NCBI GenBank assembly: GCA_905250125.1
Contig: CAJNOL010000178.1
Coordinates: 62,001-126,000 of the forward strand
Direction of reading: 5' to 3'
From: Rotaria sordida
Lineage: Eukaryota > Rotifera > Eurotatoria > Philodinida > Philodinidae
Length of the DNA: 64,000 bases
The position numbers and the translations under genes were made by a program. Below, piece after piece: positions 10,935-25,100 of this stretch. Below the pieces are notes generated by a model that saw only the letters and a list, made by a program, of their open reading frames with translations, did no database searches and had not been told where the DNA came from. The number at the start of each line of letters is the position of its first letter. Position 1 is the stretch's first letter.

Positions 10935-13900
10935 TTAACGTTTAAGATAAGAATTTGTTTGACTATTTTTTTTATATTTATGTGTTGTTAACTGATTTGT
11001 ATTATTTGTTCGTGTTGATGTATAATTAAAATTTCTTCGTCTATTTAGTCTTGGATCTTGTACATATTGTTCATTTAAAATTTTTGTATAATCAAGTGCT
11101 TTTAAACGTAATTCATAAGCTTTATTTTCACGATATGTTTGTCCATTAAGATCAGATGATAATGAACGAGTAATTGAACTTCGTACACTTTTCATAGATG
11201 ATAGACTTGAATTATCATCATAACTTGAATGTGAACGTTCACAACGAAAATCTTGTTCATCAAAACCTGAATCTCGATCAAGTTTTGATGTATCATTTAA
11301 AAAATTTTTATTAAATAATTCTGCTGATTGTGAACGTTGTTTATTAGTTGTTGTTGTTGTTTTACGATATGTTTTATTTATTTGTGCTTCTTTTTTTACA
11401 GCTTCAATTACATTTGGTAATGTATTTGAACGTGTATATAAAAATGTTGATGATAATTTTTTATTATTTGATGCTTGTTTTTGTTTATGAGCTAAATAAA
11501 GTGCTGTACAAATTCCACCTGGTTTTACATTTGCTAAAATTGGTTTTATATCGGAATTAATTTGACGAGATGATAATATAGATTTTTTATTAATTTCTAA
11601 AGTACCTTCACAACTTTCTAAACTATCTTCATCTATATTTGTTCGATTTTCATCATGATTATTTATTCGTATAATATCATCAATATCACTTATATCAAAA
11701 TCATGTTCACATTCATCTAATGCTGGTGTTATAAAATCATCAATATTATCAATAAATGATTCTGTAAAACCAAATTGTGATTTTTTATTCATTGATGTTA
11801 TTTTTTGTTGATTTTCTTTATAACTATCCTTGAAAATTTTTGATTGTGAAGATTGTTTACAAATTGATTTAGTTTTATATTGTCTATGACTTTCATTTAT
11901 TGATATATTACTTAGATTAGTTTCAATTGATAATGTTGGTGTATAGGATGAATAATCTTGATCAGTACTTGGTGATGATTGTTTATCATAAATAGATGGT
12001 GTTATTAAATGTCCTGTACCACGAGCACTTTTTACTTTCGGTATTGGAGATAATTGTTTATTACTATGATGATGATGAGGACATGAATGTAATTGATTAA
12101 GATCATCTTCACTTTTATATGTTATTTGTCCAATATGATGACATCCATCAGCATCACGTGTTATAATAAGTTGTGCATCAGTTAAATTTGTATCATGTAT
12201 TGTTGATTTTGAAAGTGGATATTCTTCAGTTTTTATTGTTACTGATTTACCATATGGAGTCGTTTTTTGAAAATTAGATGATATGTTATTAGTTGGTATA
12301 GCTAGAATTGGTATGTCTGTATGATGTTCATTTGGTTCTAATCGACGATGACCTTTGCATAGATATAAAATTAATAAAAAACAAGTATTGACATTACATT
12401 TGACTTACCACCTGTACGACGACATGGATCATGTTTATTTAGATAATTCTCCAGAGTATCCCAACCCCCACCAACACGAACCATGACATGATATCTAAGA
12501 ATCTATATAAGAATAAGAAAGAAAATAATTAACCTTTTGTTATTACAGTTAAAATAAATATTATACTCGAATAAAAATAATTGTTCCACTTTCTCCAATT
12601 CGATATTTTCCTTCACCAATACGTATAACAGGAAAACGTTGTGCACAACAACATGAATTTGTCATTTGTACAACCTAAATAAACCAAAAACAAAACATGC
12701 ATTTATTAACTTTTATGTAAAACTTACAGTTTTATGTAATTGTGATGATGTTATTGGTGTTTCAACTCTAGTTTCACCTTCTCCTAAAGTTCGACTGATT
12801 TGTGGTATTGTCTGTTCTTTGTTTGACATGATTGTTGTTATTGTTCCATCACTCCATGTTGAATTATCATTACTTTCTTCGCTATTTTGTCGTTTTTTAC
12901 TATTATTATGTGTAAATTTTGGTATACGTGATATACGTTGTCTTAACCAATTAGCACCATTTGAATGTGATAAAGAAAATGTATTATACGAATTTTTTGT
13001 TGTTTCATTTTGACTATTATTATGACTATTATTATTATTATTATTATTTGAATCAATATTTTCATGTCGAACAAATTTTAATAATCGACTATATTTTCCA
13101 TAATTTGATGAATTTGAAATATTTTTAAGATTTTCTTCTCGTTGTAAACGTCTTAATTCAGTAAATGACATTATTTCTGTTTGTTTATCACGTTGAATTT
13201 CTTGTTCAATTTCATCTTCTAATTTTATTATAGCTGGAACACTAACACCAAATTGTGAACCATAACGAGCAATTTCAAGTAAACAAAGAAGAAAATTTTT
13301 TTCATTTTTTCGTAATATTAAATCATCAGATTCAAACATTAAAACTTCACGTACACCAACAACACGACGTGCCCATTTGATAAATTGTGATACATTATCA
13401 CGAGCATTAAATGTTTGTGGGCGGGCATCGGGACGATATTTACAATTTTCAAGTGTCGATGTTAATGGTCGAGGTGCTAATTTTAAAGAATATGCTTTAC
13501 GTGCAGCATCATTTACATTATTAGCATGTTGACAAAGAAGAACACCATTTTCTAAGTATTAAAAATAAAAGCTTTGTAAACATCTGCAAAATTTGATTTG
13601 ATTGATTTCTATTATTATGTTGCATTGTTTAGTATGATAACATTAACGTTAGTGTTTCACCTTCTGATATTAGTAGTATCAAAAGAATGGAACAACAACT
13701 TTAATGTTTTCACATATTCATTATAGAGCATTTGCTAAATAAATATTCTCTAATTGAAGTCAGGTTAAACTCGACATTGCTTTTCTTTATTTATTCTTCA
13801 ACTTCATAAAAATGGGAACTATGAATATTTAATGATCGGTCAACTCTGCATATCTGTGTAATGTTTGCTCGTTTTTGATAAAAAGTTAAAATTAACATTT

Positions 13901-14596
13901 TTTTTATGTGTATATTGTCTAAGAATAATCCGGTTAGTTTGAATGGCTTCCGGCAATAACTATTCAACTATAGGTCTGTCTGTCTGCCAATGTTTTTTCT
14001 TTTATTCGCATCATTTACTCTTAATCATCGTTAAGATTTATTGTTCTTTGAATCTTTCTAACAAGCATAAAAGGACAGACTCTTATATTAAACATAAACA
14101 TAAACCAAACATTGAAATTAGAATTCTATTCAAATATTGAAAAAAATTACTATAACATAAAATTTGATGCATCTCATCAAATAGACTAGTTGAACATGTT
14201 GTTCTTTTTTTTTCAATCAAATACTTCAACTTCATCTTATCGTTTTATGCTAAAGGCAAACAACAACAGTCAATAGACCAATAACAAGAAAAAATAATGT
14301 TAAAATAATAAATGATTATTTTGATTTCTAAACTAATTCGTTATTATCTACTATCATTCATAGATAATAATAAAAAACAATATATATATATATATATTGA
14401 ACTTTTTACCTAAACATTGAATGAAGTTATCCGCTGTAATTGGACGCCATTCTGGATACATATTTGAAAGCCAATCCGCAAGATCTTCTTTCATAGCATA
14501 TAAATATTCATCTGTAGTTGAATATGGTTGAACAGATTTCATTTCAAGAAAACGAGATTGTGGATCAACTACTAATTGTTCGACAGCAGTAGCCAT
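10935..14596 (-). CDS. GAS2L: GAS2-like cytoskeletal linker (CH + GAR domains)
   Basis: There are five exons: 14410-14596, 12728-13551, 12567-12674, 12409-12502 and 10935-12352. Phases agree, giving 876 aa. GAS2-like proteins crosslink actin (calponin-homology domain) to microtubules (GAR domain). The CH domain spans about residues 25-175: [27 protein letters not shown], then [18 protein letters not shown]. The GAR domain spans 338-402: [19 protein letters not shown], then [18 protein letters not shown], with conserved HDPCR. The long, low-complexity C-terminal tail contains SPIP at about 506-509 followed by KVKSAR, an SxIP-type EB1-binding motif as in vertebrate GAS2L1-3. A poly-Asn run lies in the CH-GAR linker. 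The ATG at 14596 is 16 nt after an acceptor-like TTTTGTTTTAG. Which vertebrate paralogue is closest cannot be told here. Confidence 0.92.
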
Positions 14597-17500
14597 CCTT
14601 TGAATATATTTTACTAAAACAAAAAAGTCATACAGAAAAAATTTATTTCATTCAATTGTTCAATTATTTACTTACAGCCCATAGACTTTCTGTTTCTGAC
14701 TCTATAACTTCTGCATAATTATGATTAGTTGGAATGAGTAGCTATATTTTTTTTTGCTCTCGTTCAACTTTGAGACTTTATTACTGGTGAGAATGTATGA
14801 ATGAATGGCTTTATTTTTTTTTTTATAGAACACATTGCACTCTTTCGGTCATTGTCTTTCGTTCTCGCTTCTCTTTCTCTTTCTCTATACTATGTTCGAT
14901 CTCGTCCTTTTTTTTCTTCTTCTTTCTCATCAATTCAAAATTTATTTCAGCTTCTTTTATGTGAACCATCAGCATCGCTCACATTCAACGACCTGATCAC
15001 ATTAAAATAAAGGGGTAGATTAGAGTATTTATCTCTACCTATCTCTAATCATTTGATGGACAGGAGGTGTCTGAATAACCATATTCATTTGCGTGAGTGT
15101 GTGTAATTTAAAACTGTAGGACAAATTAGTATGAACAAAGACGGAAGACAGATATATATATACAATGGTACAGTACATCACATCATATACTATATAATTA
15201 CAGTGCGCTCAAATGAAAGATCGACGTGATGTAACAAAAAGTATATATTGATAGAAAATTAAAGAACAAAAGTGGACACCTATACCATCACACCCCCACT
15301 CTCACACATTCTATTCAAATCGATAATAGTTTCGATGTATGCATCATTTAAAATGATGTCTCAATACATACGATAGTCTTGTTGTTCATTCACTTTCGTT
15401 CTCCAACAATATTCAGCAATTATTGCCATAAAACTGATCATTGTTATAAAGTAAAATAGGTATAACACTTCAACGTCGAATCAATATTAATGTTGGTCAG
15501 CATACAAATGTATGATTACATCTCAACGATGATCTTTTCTCTCCTCCTGATATAAATCACAAACCTTTTTTTTTTCTCTATCTCAACATATACAAACAGA
15601 TGAAGATCAAATAAGGCACAAAAAATAAAAACGAGAGAGAAGAAATGCCAAAATAAATTGGACACATATGTTCAGCTTATGCATAGACCAAACAAGAAGA
15701 TGAAGAATATTTATCTAAGAGATACCACATAGATGATTTAATTCTCAGATTTGTTTTCTATGTCATAATTATCAACTATTTAATTGGTATTTACAAATAT
15801 TCGAACTAACAAGAGAACATATCCAACTATCAAATACTCTTCAACTTCTTATTATAGCTACGGGTAAGTCTCAGGAAGAATAAGAAAACCTTAAAACCAT
15901 TCATGCTCATGGTATACTATTATAGAGTTATGACCATTTTAATGAAATTTTTACCGAGAGAGCAAATCGTTTTCGGAAAATTCTGGATAATTCGTTTCGG
16001 ACTGAAATTATGTGTGTAAGTATGTTTGATAGTTCTAAAAGTTTTAATGACAACGAACATGTCTTTCTCGAGATATTCAATTTTCAAGTAGACACAATTA
16101 CTGTTTCCTCCTATGGTAAACCGCTGTATTTTTAGATATTGAATATGTCGAAAAAGACATATTCGTTTTCGTTGAAACTTTGAGAACTATCAAACGTACC
16201 TACAGACATAATTTCAGCTCGAGTAGACCATAGATATTAATGATTTTAATCTTTTCTTAGTCTTACCCATGATAATAATATGAAGTCGAAGGGCGTCCGA
16301 CAATTGAATATGTTCTCTCGTAAGTATATATTATTCAATTGGTTTTTTTCTTTTATTAATTTATTCCTGTCTCTTTTTATCTAAATTAATTATTGAATAC
16401 TCGAAAATCATAACAATCAAAAAGTGCTTATGTTCATTTGTCCCTTGTTTTAATTAATATCAAAATGATTACAATTATTCTCAATCGTACATTCATATTT
16501 TTGGTTACATATATCAGAGATTTGATTGACTTTAGTTTTAGATGGACGATCATACTTATAGATATATAGTTTGTTCATTTATTTCTTTACTATTATTTTC
16601 TTATTTATGTCATACTTAATTAGAATGGCTATCTACACTAGGGTCGAATTTTAATATTATTCGTTATTGTTTTATATTTACAAAATAAAATAAAATAAAA
16701 CATTTTTTATATTACCTGATATATTGGTGTGAAGAAAAAAAAAGAGAACAATGATAAATGTTTGTTATATCATTTATATTTCATCACGTATCTATTTTAT
16801 GCATTATTTTCTTTTTAATTTTATCTTTACTTTTGTCATGCTTACCTTAAACGTTGTTTTCTTTCTTCTTGATAAGACAAATAATTATTTACGGATACTA
16901 ATGATTATTTAAGTTAATATAATCGAAAAGTAGAATAAACTAATCTAAAATATTGCTACTCGCATTTATGTAGTTTCATATTTTTTTTGCTACTTCAGTG
17001 GTTTGACAAAAACATATATGACTAACGACGATGACAGGACATTCGAGAGAATAGACATGTGTGCACAATATTTGCTTGTCGGTAAGAAAAAGAATAACGG
17101 AATACGTAGAACACACATCCTCACATATTAAAAAAAAAAAAGCTATTTTATGATGTAACCCACCTGTTTAGTTCGTAATGCACAATAGTCGCGTCTGATG
17201 GCATCAACAAAATCAAGGACAATATAAACGATATCGTTTAATGTTTCGCTTATTTTTTTGATCCAGCTGAAGAATAAATGAAGGTTGTTTGTCTATATAG
17301 AAATTTGATGCATATAATATAATCGATTTTCTTTTCATCATATTTCGAAAATGTTCATTGTTCAAACGTGTTTATTTCGATCAAAGGTTAATGCGTCTGG
17401 ATTAGTATGTAGACAACAGTAACCGGCACGATTAATATTCTAACACTTGCTTGTTTTATATTTTCTTGCTTTGACATATCTTTTTTTTTTTAGTTTTTTT

Positions 17501-19115
17501 ACACTGTCCTATCGAGTAGTAGTTCATATAGATATAAATATGTGACCTTCTTGTCTGAAGAGCATATGACGTACACTAAACACAATACATAATGTAAAAC
17601 AATAGTTTGTTCTGGCTTATAATATCCATATCAGAAAGACATTAACCTTGTACGTGAAGGTTTTCTTTTTTCTCTCAATGATTTTATTTGACATAACGTA
17701 AAGCAATGACAAATAAAAATAGTCAAGTCAAACGAGGCCCATTCCACTAACATACAAATGCATTTTTTCACGACAGGATCAAAAAAAATATAAATATATA
17801 CAAAACGTGCATGGTGAAGATTTTATTTTATTATCAATCTAAGCTTTTTATTAAATAAGAAAGACATTCGATATATACATATATATATAAGATATATCTT
17901 AATTAATCTCATATTAATACTTGATTGGTTTTTATTTATTTTTAACTTTCCAATTATTTATAAGTTTATCGAACTACTTTTAAGTTTCTAAAAATAACAC
18001 ATTTCAAAAGACCGATAGCAATTTATTTTTTTTCATCTAAAAATAACCAATTGAAAAGAATAATATTATTAATGATAAGATTTTAATCAGTTTGATTTAT
18101 GTCATTTCTATAACGTAAAAAAAATATATATATTATTGAGTATGATAAATAAATGATTGACAATGACGATTCAGGTGCACATGCAACGGTTTAAATATCA
18201 TACATTATATGACTCAAGATAAAATACTATAGTCAATACAAGTAGGCGATTATATCTAATATTTGATTACAGTTATTGAAAACAAAAGAAGCTATTTTTA
18301 GTATATTTTTGCATAGAAGTCTTTTGATCAAAAGAAAAAAAGTTTTGTAAAATAGTCAATGGAATGTATGGATTGCGACCATTTATTTGTACATTCTATC
18401 TTTTTTAATACATCATGACATGTACCTGATAAAAATAATTCTATCGTACTTTATATTTTAATCCTATATGAGTTGTACTAGATTTTATTTTAAACAATTA
18501 CGTCTTAAGTATTGAACTTATCAATTTCGTTTGAGTAAAGTGCAATGTTTATGTTTTATAATCACTAATCTTAGAGATTAGTCTTACTTTGTTTTTTAAA
18601 AATGAATTACATACAGACATTTTATATCTGTAGACCTAATAGAGATTAACTATATATATATATTTTTCGATAGCAAATTGAATCTATATATAATTCATGC
18701 AATGAATTCTCTTCATGTTGATTTTGTAAACAACATACTATAATAATATTTAAATGTACTGTTACTCGTTAATATCGCTTCTATGATAAACTATTTTAAG
18801 CAACATATAATAAAAATAAACATGTAAAGATTCACCTAGTACTTCAATATAAATTATTCTTCTATTGAAATCACTTCCATATATTTATACAATCGTCTAT
18901 TTTGAAAAAAAAATCAAAGGTCTTTATGTTAATGCATGCAAAAAAAATAATCTTTTCCAGACTAACGCATGTAGTATAACGACAACAACAAGAAATGAAA
19001 GAAAAAGAAAACGAAAACGAGATAAAACAAATATATATATATATATATGTATAGACTACATTTTTCATAAAAATGACAATATATGGAAAACCAGATGAAA
19101 TTATGATATTCGTAT
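14597..19115. other. Intergenic, 4.5 kb, one foldback element
   Basis: This stretch is the upstream region of GAS2L (minus strand) and the 3' flank of RAP1GAP (minus strand). Apart from the inverted-repeat element at 15809-16320, I see only AT-rich sequence with short TA microsatellites. No exon-like frames flanked by splice sites were found. Confidence 0.5.
15809..16320. repeat. Foldback element, about 510 bp, arms up to about 250 nt
   Basis: The whole segment is an imperfect palindrome. The outer ends are AAGAGAACATATCCAACT on the left and the inverse of AATTGAATATGTTCTCTC on the right. Inner landmarks are TATGTTTGATAGTTCT on the left and AGAACTATCAAACGTACC on the right, and ACATGTCTTTCTCGAGATAT paired with ATATGTCGAAAAAGACATAT. 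The pairing reaches nearly to the centre (about 16085-16130). No coding capacity is seen. Confidence 0.75.
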
Positions 19116-22100
19116 TTAAACAGTTGCTGCTTCACTTATATGAATACCAGCCACTTGTGGTGTATAAATTTGTATATTAGCTTGACGTTGTCCGGTTATA
19201 CGATGCCATGGATGTGACTAAAATATTCGAAAATTTTTTATTTGAATAATTATATATATATACATATATTTCGTTTACATACAACATGAGATGGTTGAGA
19301 TTTTTCACGAAGTTGTTGTCGATAAGCTAAAAATAAAACAAAAACATGTAGACACAACTTGTGTAGGATTAAAATGTAAAACACAATGTAGCTGCTGCTG
19401 TTGCTGCTAATCACAGGAAGATTGTTTTATTCAATCTATTTTGGAACACATTTCTTCACACAATAAGGAAGTAGTTTATATATTGAAACGAGACAGTATT
19501 GATATACGATCTGTGATCATATATCAACAACGTCTGTCGCAGTCTATGACGCGAGAGAAGGACTTCAAGACTAAAGCCTCTGCTGATTCCCATGGAAACG
19601 GGGGCGCAGTACGCATTTTTCGCATGCCAGTCGAACATGTGACTTTCTTGCTCGGAAACGAGCTTTTTTGCTTAGAAATGATTGGATATGGCGTAAAAAA
19701 CAGTTTTTCGACGAAAAACGCCTGAGGGGACCCTTACCCTCGTTTTTTTTCGAGAAGATTTTCTTCTTCAAAATTGTTTTGTGTTATATATCATTCGATG
19801 CAGCTTAATGCGCTTATTCTGAGTATATTGTTTTTGTCGATTAAATTTTTTTCTGAAGTCAGAAAAACTGAAAAAACGTAGTTTTTTGGAAACGCATTAT
19901 GCAGTCCAGGAATGTTTGCACTAATAGGAATTAGAGATAGTACATAGAACATCTTGGAAATATTTGGAGGTTGGATGTGAGTGGATTACTCATTTTACGG
20001 AACGATCCGTTCGGACAATACTAGAAAAAATATTTTGTACAATCAAGTCGAGCTTGGTTTGGAAATTCAGAAAATGTACTTGATTTATCTATCGAACAGC
20101 TTAATTTCTTCAGATACTAAATTTTTTATACCATTAAATAGACTATATTTCGAAATATAATTTTCCTACAGTTAAATCTTGAAAGAGTGGGATTTTCATT
20201 TTTAGCCAAATGTCCACTTAGATGCACACTGTAAGTGTAGAGGGTGTTGCTACGGTATCTGTCAAAGTCTGTGATGCTTTCTTAGAAATGTGCTATGTTG
20301 TGTATGTGTGTGGGGCATAAATTTCTACTCGATACACTTCAAAATTCCTTTTAGATCGTATTGAACAATAAAAAAATAATTTTTTTTTTCCAAAGAATTA
20401 CCATCTTGATCGTCACTGTCATATGGCACACGATTATGATTATGAGAAAAAGCTGTATCAGCTGATGACATACTATCCTATAAATTAAATACATATATAT
20501 TTTGTTTTTCTTATAATTTAAATAAATATTTTTACCAATCCTTCATCAGATTCGTCTCCAAAATATGCGTGTATTGAACGTGTAGGGTAATGATGTATTG
20601 TTGAACGTTGTTCTGATGTTGGTATATCACCACTACTATCTAAACTTTCATCACTTCGAACATTTATATGTCTAGATATTGAAAAACAAAAATTATTTAT
20701 TTCAATTATCATTTAAGAAAAAAATTTCTTACCGATTAATCACATCATTGTCATGTGTAAATTCTTGACTAAAATGAAATAATAAAAAAAAAAAAGATTA
20801 TTTTCTTATTAAAGTTTTTAATAAATTATATTCATTATACTCAGGTAATGACATTGATAGTGATGAACGTTGATGACTATCAACACTATCCAATTTTCCT
20901 AATCGTATTAATTTCTTTCCATTTTTACGTCGTTCCTTGAAGAAAGCAAAAAATAAAACAATTTTTTCATTTTTCAATATATTTGGATTCTTTAAAATTT
21001 AATACTTTATCACTCATTGGTTGTTCAGATTTACTAGATTGTTGAGGACCATCGGGTGTACTATTACTTCGTGTAAACATTTTTTTCATATTTGAAAAAT
21101 AACGTTTTTTAGTTGGATTTGATAATAAAGGTAAACGTTGATGACTAGCACGTTTTTGTTCATCACATAATAAATCATAAGATTTTTCTGTTAAATTTTC
21201 ACATAAAGTTTTTAAATATGAACAACGTGTACGTTCTTGTAATAATGAAAATGTTCGACACCGATATGCTGCATATTCAGCATTAATTAATTTTGATAAT
21301 ATAAATGGTTTTAATTGTTCAGCGCCACGAACATAGACAACATTACGTTGAAGTATTGGAGGAAATATTTCAATATCATCACGAGTAACTAATGCCATCT
21401 AAAAATATATTTTATTAATATTAGATCTTCAACAAAATTAAAAATGATATTGTTAATTAAAACTGTTTTTTTTTTGGTCTATCAATGCTACAATATGTTT
21501 TGTACATATTTAATTGCTAATAGATTACTATTGATTTAGAAATATAATGTGCTCCGTTTTCAGAATGTAAGTAGTTAGAGATTTGCAATTTTAATTATCT
21601 CGAAGAGCAAAGAGATGCATTGTTAACTGTATATCTAATGTTTGAACTAGTAGTACTTTGAAGTTAAATATTAAGAATAGGAACATTTTACTATGACTTT
21701 CAATCAAATTTGAAGATTCAGATATCAAATACTTTTATGAATTGATTCATCAGTTTTTATATAAATTTACGAAGGAGGATACAGGAAATTCAAATTTCTG
21801 TATATCATTATACAAGTTAAAGATTACTGCTGAAAAAGTTCAGATTGAATGTCGATGATGTAAACCTAAAGCTCATTTTTTACATATTCAATTGAAGGAA
21901 TACAAATGTTAGATTGCCCTTGGGTTAAGAAATTCATTATATCATGATAAAGTATATCGAGTGTGAGTATGATTGTTGTCGAAGGTGTTAGACTGAGGTG
22001 TATGTGAGTGAAGACAAGGTCATGATCTATACGAATATTATCACTCACACCATATCTTTATATTAATTTCATCGGTTTTTTTACACTTGAATAAGTGTCA

Positions 22101-25100
22101 ACTGGGTAACGTTTTATTTTAAATGTATTTCAGAAGTTAAAGAAAAATTAAAACAACTTTCGAAGCCTTTATTAAAGGACTTTATTGAATAGAGTAAATA
22201 ATTTTGGGGAAAATGAAATATCTTCGATCTCTCCACAATCTTTCGTCACCAAAGTACATGCAATTTACAAAAAGCTCAAAGAAGCATTTTTTTGTTCTTT
22301 TTATTCAAAAATTTCAATGTTTATCGCTTTGAGATCTTCTATAAATTCAATGTAGTTTGATGAAAGAAGATGATGGAGAGATCTAAGACGTCTCATCTTG
22401 TGTTATCAAAAATAATCTTTTCCCCAAAAGGTTCAAATGTATGCCAGAAATCTGGTTTTAGGAATTCTTGCTAACTATTAACATTGAGAAGAAAACTTAA
22501 AAATACAACTGCTCTAAACTTTTAGCCCTAGTCATCAATGCTAATATTCAAGTTATGTAATAAAACGTATTTCCTGATTCAACTTAATTTCAAAAATATA
22601 GACCTCAGTTCTATATCCTTTTTATATTAAAATCAATTTTCTGCGATTATTTCTCAAAGTTATTTCATTTGAATTTCCTGAAAATAGGAACTTATCATTT
22701 CATCAAAATAGTGTTACGTTTCGATACTTCAGATGGAAAGATTTCATATTTATAGTTTAAGACAAGATTCAAACGATTATCTCAATGTTTCACAAAAAAC
22801 AAAATCGCGTATCTATTTAGTCAAATTAAATAGAATTCTATTGAATTTATCGCAAATTTTTTGACTTTTTATCAAAATATCCTTGAAACGAAACAATGTA
22901 TTTTATACAATGTTTTGCCAAGATGATGAATTTTAAACCACAAAAAAACTACATCTCGAGTTCTTTCTCTTTCTATTACTCAAAAACTACAGACCGATAT
23001 CTTTTACGATTATTGAGATTACATCCACTACAGACATTAATCATATAAAGAATATTTTGACTAGTTAAACTTCACATTCGAGAAATAAAATTTTTCACCG
23101 ATCTCTCTGTTTTAGTTATTAAAAAATAATAATAAAGCCAATAATCTTACTTTATAACATGTTCTTGAAAGTACTTGAACAGGTTGTACAACAAGAAAAG
23201 CATGTAAAAAATTTGATTTAATCATACTTGGATGAAATGGTGTATTTTCTTCTTGAAAAACAATTGTAACAATATCATTTCCAATATGACGTTTACGTTG
23301 AATTTGTGTTGTATCTGTATGTGTAAATGGTAATAATGTACTAACATGAAACATAATTTCTTTTTGATCATATAATTCATAATAAGATATTGGACAATCT
23401 GTTTGTTCACTTACATCAAGACCAGCTCGATAACTAAATTACAGAAAGCAAAAAAAAAAAAAAGAAATAACATGATAATGTAATTAAAATAGAATTTAAC
23501 ATACCCTTTAAAATTTTTTAATGAAACTCTTGTTGCAATTATATCTAAAAATTCATCTAATGATCGTCCATGACGTTCATTATTAAAAAATTCTTCTTCC
23601 GTTGTCTAAAAGAAAAATTTGCATAATTTTTTTTTCTTATTAAACAATAAAATTTTACTTGTCCACGTCTTTGATAAATAACACCAAATTTAAATTTATG
23701 TGTTTCTAATTTTTCATCATATGCTTTTATAAATTGTTGTGCCTGAAAAGCGAAAAAAATAACAATCAGAAAATTAAACATATGATTTACATAATTTACT
23801 TTCTGTTGATTACTTGGAAGAAGAAAGGATGTGTAGGGGAGTCTGAATGTTTTCTACACCCACACCATCTCATCTTTCTAATCATCAATAGAAAGTAAAT
23901 CCTCATATAAGAACAATTGCTAATAATAGGCGAGTCATGACATTGTAAATGCAATTTTTCAATCATTTACTATTCGTATAAAATATTCACTTTTACAAAG
24001 AATCTTTTTTTTTCTTAACTTCCAAGGCAATCAGCACACTGAGGTACACTATATAAATCTACTGCGGAACTGAAAACAAACGAAAAAGTACTTAATGAAA
24101 TCGTCTAGATTTCAAAATTGTAAACAACATTTTCATGTAAAAATTTAGGATACAATAAATTTAAAAAAATCAATTTTTCATGAAGGTAGTCTTGGACAGA
24201 ATGAACTTGTGCATTTTGTTCGGTATCTAAATACGGACTTTGCAACGGAGCTTTAACTTAAAAAAATTCAATTGTTTAAAAAATCACATTAAAGAATATG
24301 TTCAACTCTTCACTAAAGGTTGGATCGACCAAATACAAGACAAAATTCTTTACTTTTGAAACCCTTCATACTTTTGTAAAGCATTTGGATTGTCGGAGCA
24401 AAGGTAAACTGTTCTTTTTGAAAGTGAAGTGCTTCGTTTTGTCAACCTTGAAATTTGCTATCTTTTAGTATATGAATCAGTATTTTATATGAATTAAATC
24501 CATTTACATTTAGATCAGTTCGTCCGATTATTTAAATCTCTTGTAAAAATATATTTTTTATTTTTCTAATTACTTTGAAATTTGTACAATTTTCAAAATG
24601 ATCAACTTGTAAATCGGGATAAAGTTGTCTTGCTAAATAAACATAATCAATTGGATTTGAATCGTTTTCAATTAAATCTAAACATTTTGAACTTTCTTTT
24701 GTGCGAACAATTATTGTTAAACAATTATCATGTGGTTTAATTGACATAATTATTGGATTAAAATTATCATCAATTGCAAATAAATTATAATGATACTAAA
24801 TTATAATAAATTATGTTTAAAAAAAAAACAACAAAAGTTTGTTTCTATTTTTATTTTTTTTTACTTGATCATAAAAATAATTTGAATAAATTGAAGCAAC
24901 ATTATCAGATATAATTCGACATTCAACAGGAGCTATTTTCGTTTGAATTATCCATTGTGATGGTTCATCGTATCCGCCTTCAATACGATAAGGATCTTTA
25001 TAATTTAACATTTCATTTGATGGAAAACGATAGATCATTGAAAATATACTATTGGGTGCTGATGTCAACATCTAATAAATATAATAGGAAAAAGAACCAA

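Noticed and set aside
19441-19771. Overlapping frames on both strands in the RAP1GAP intron, up to 94 codons
   Set aside because: The block is relatively GC-rich, so open frames occur on both strands. The translations have no family resemblance and the segment looks repeat-derived.
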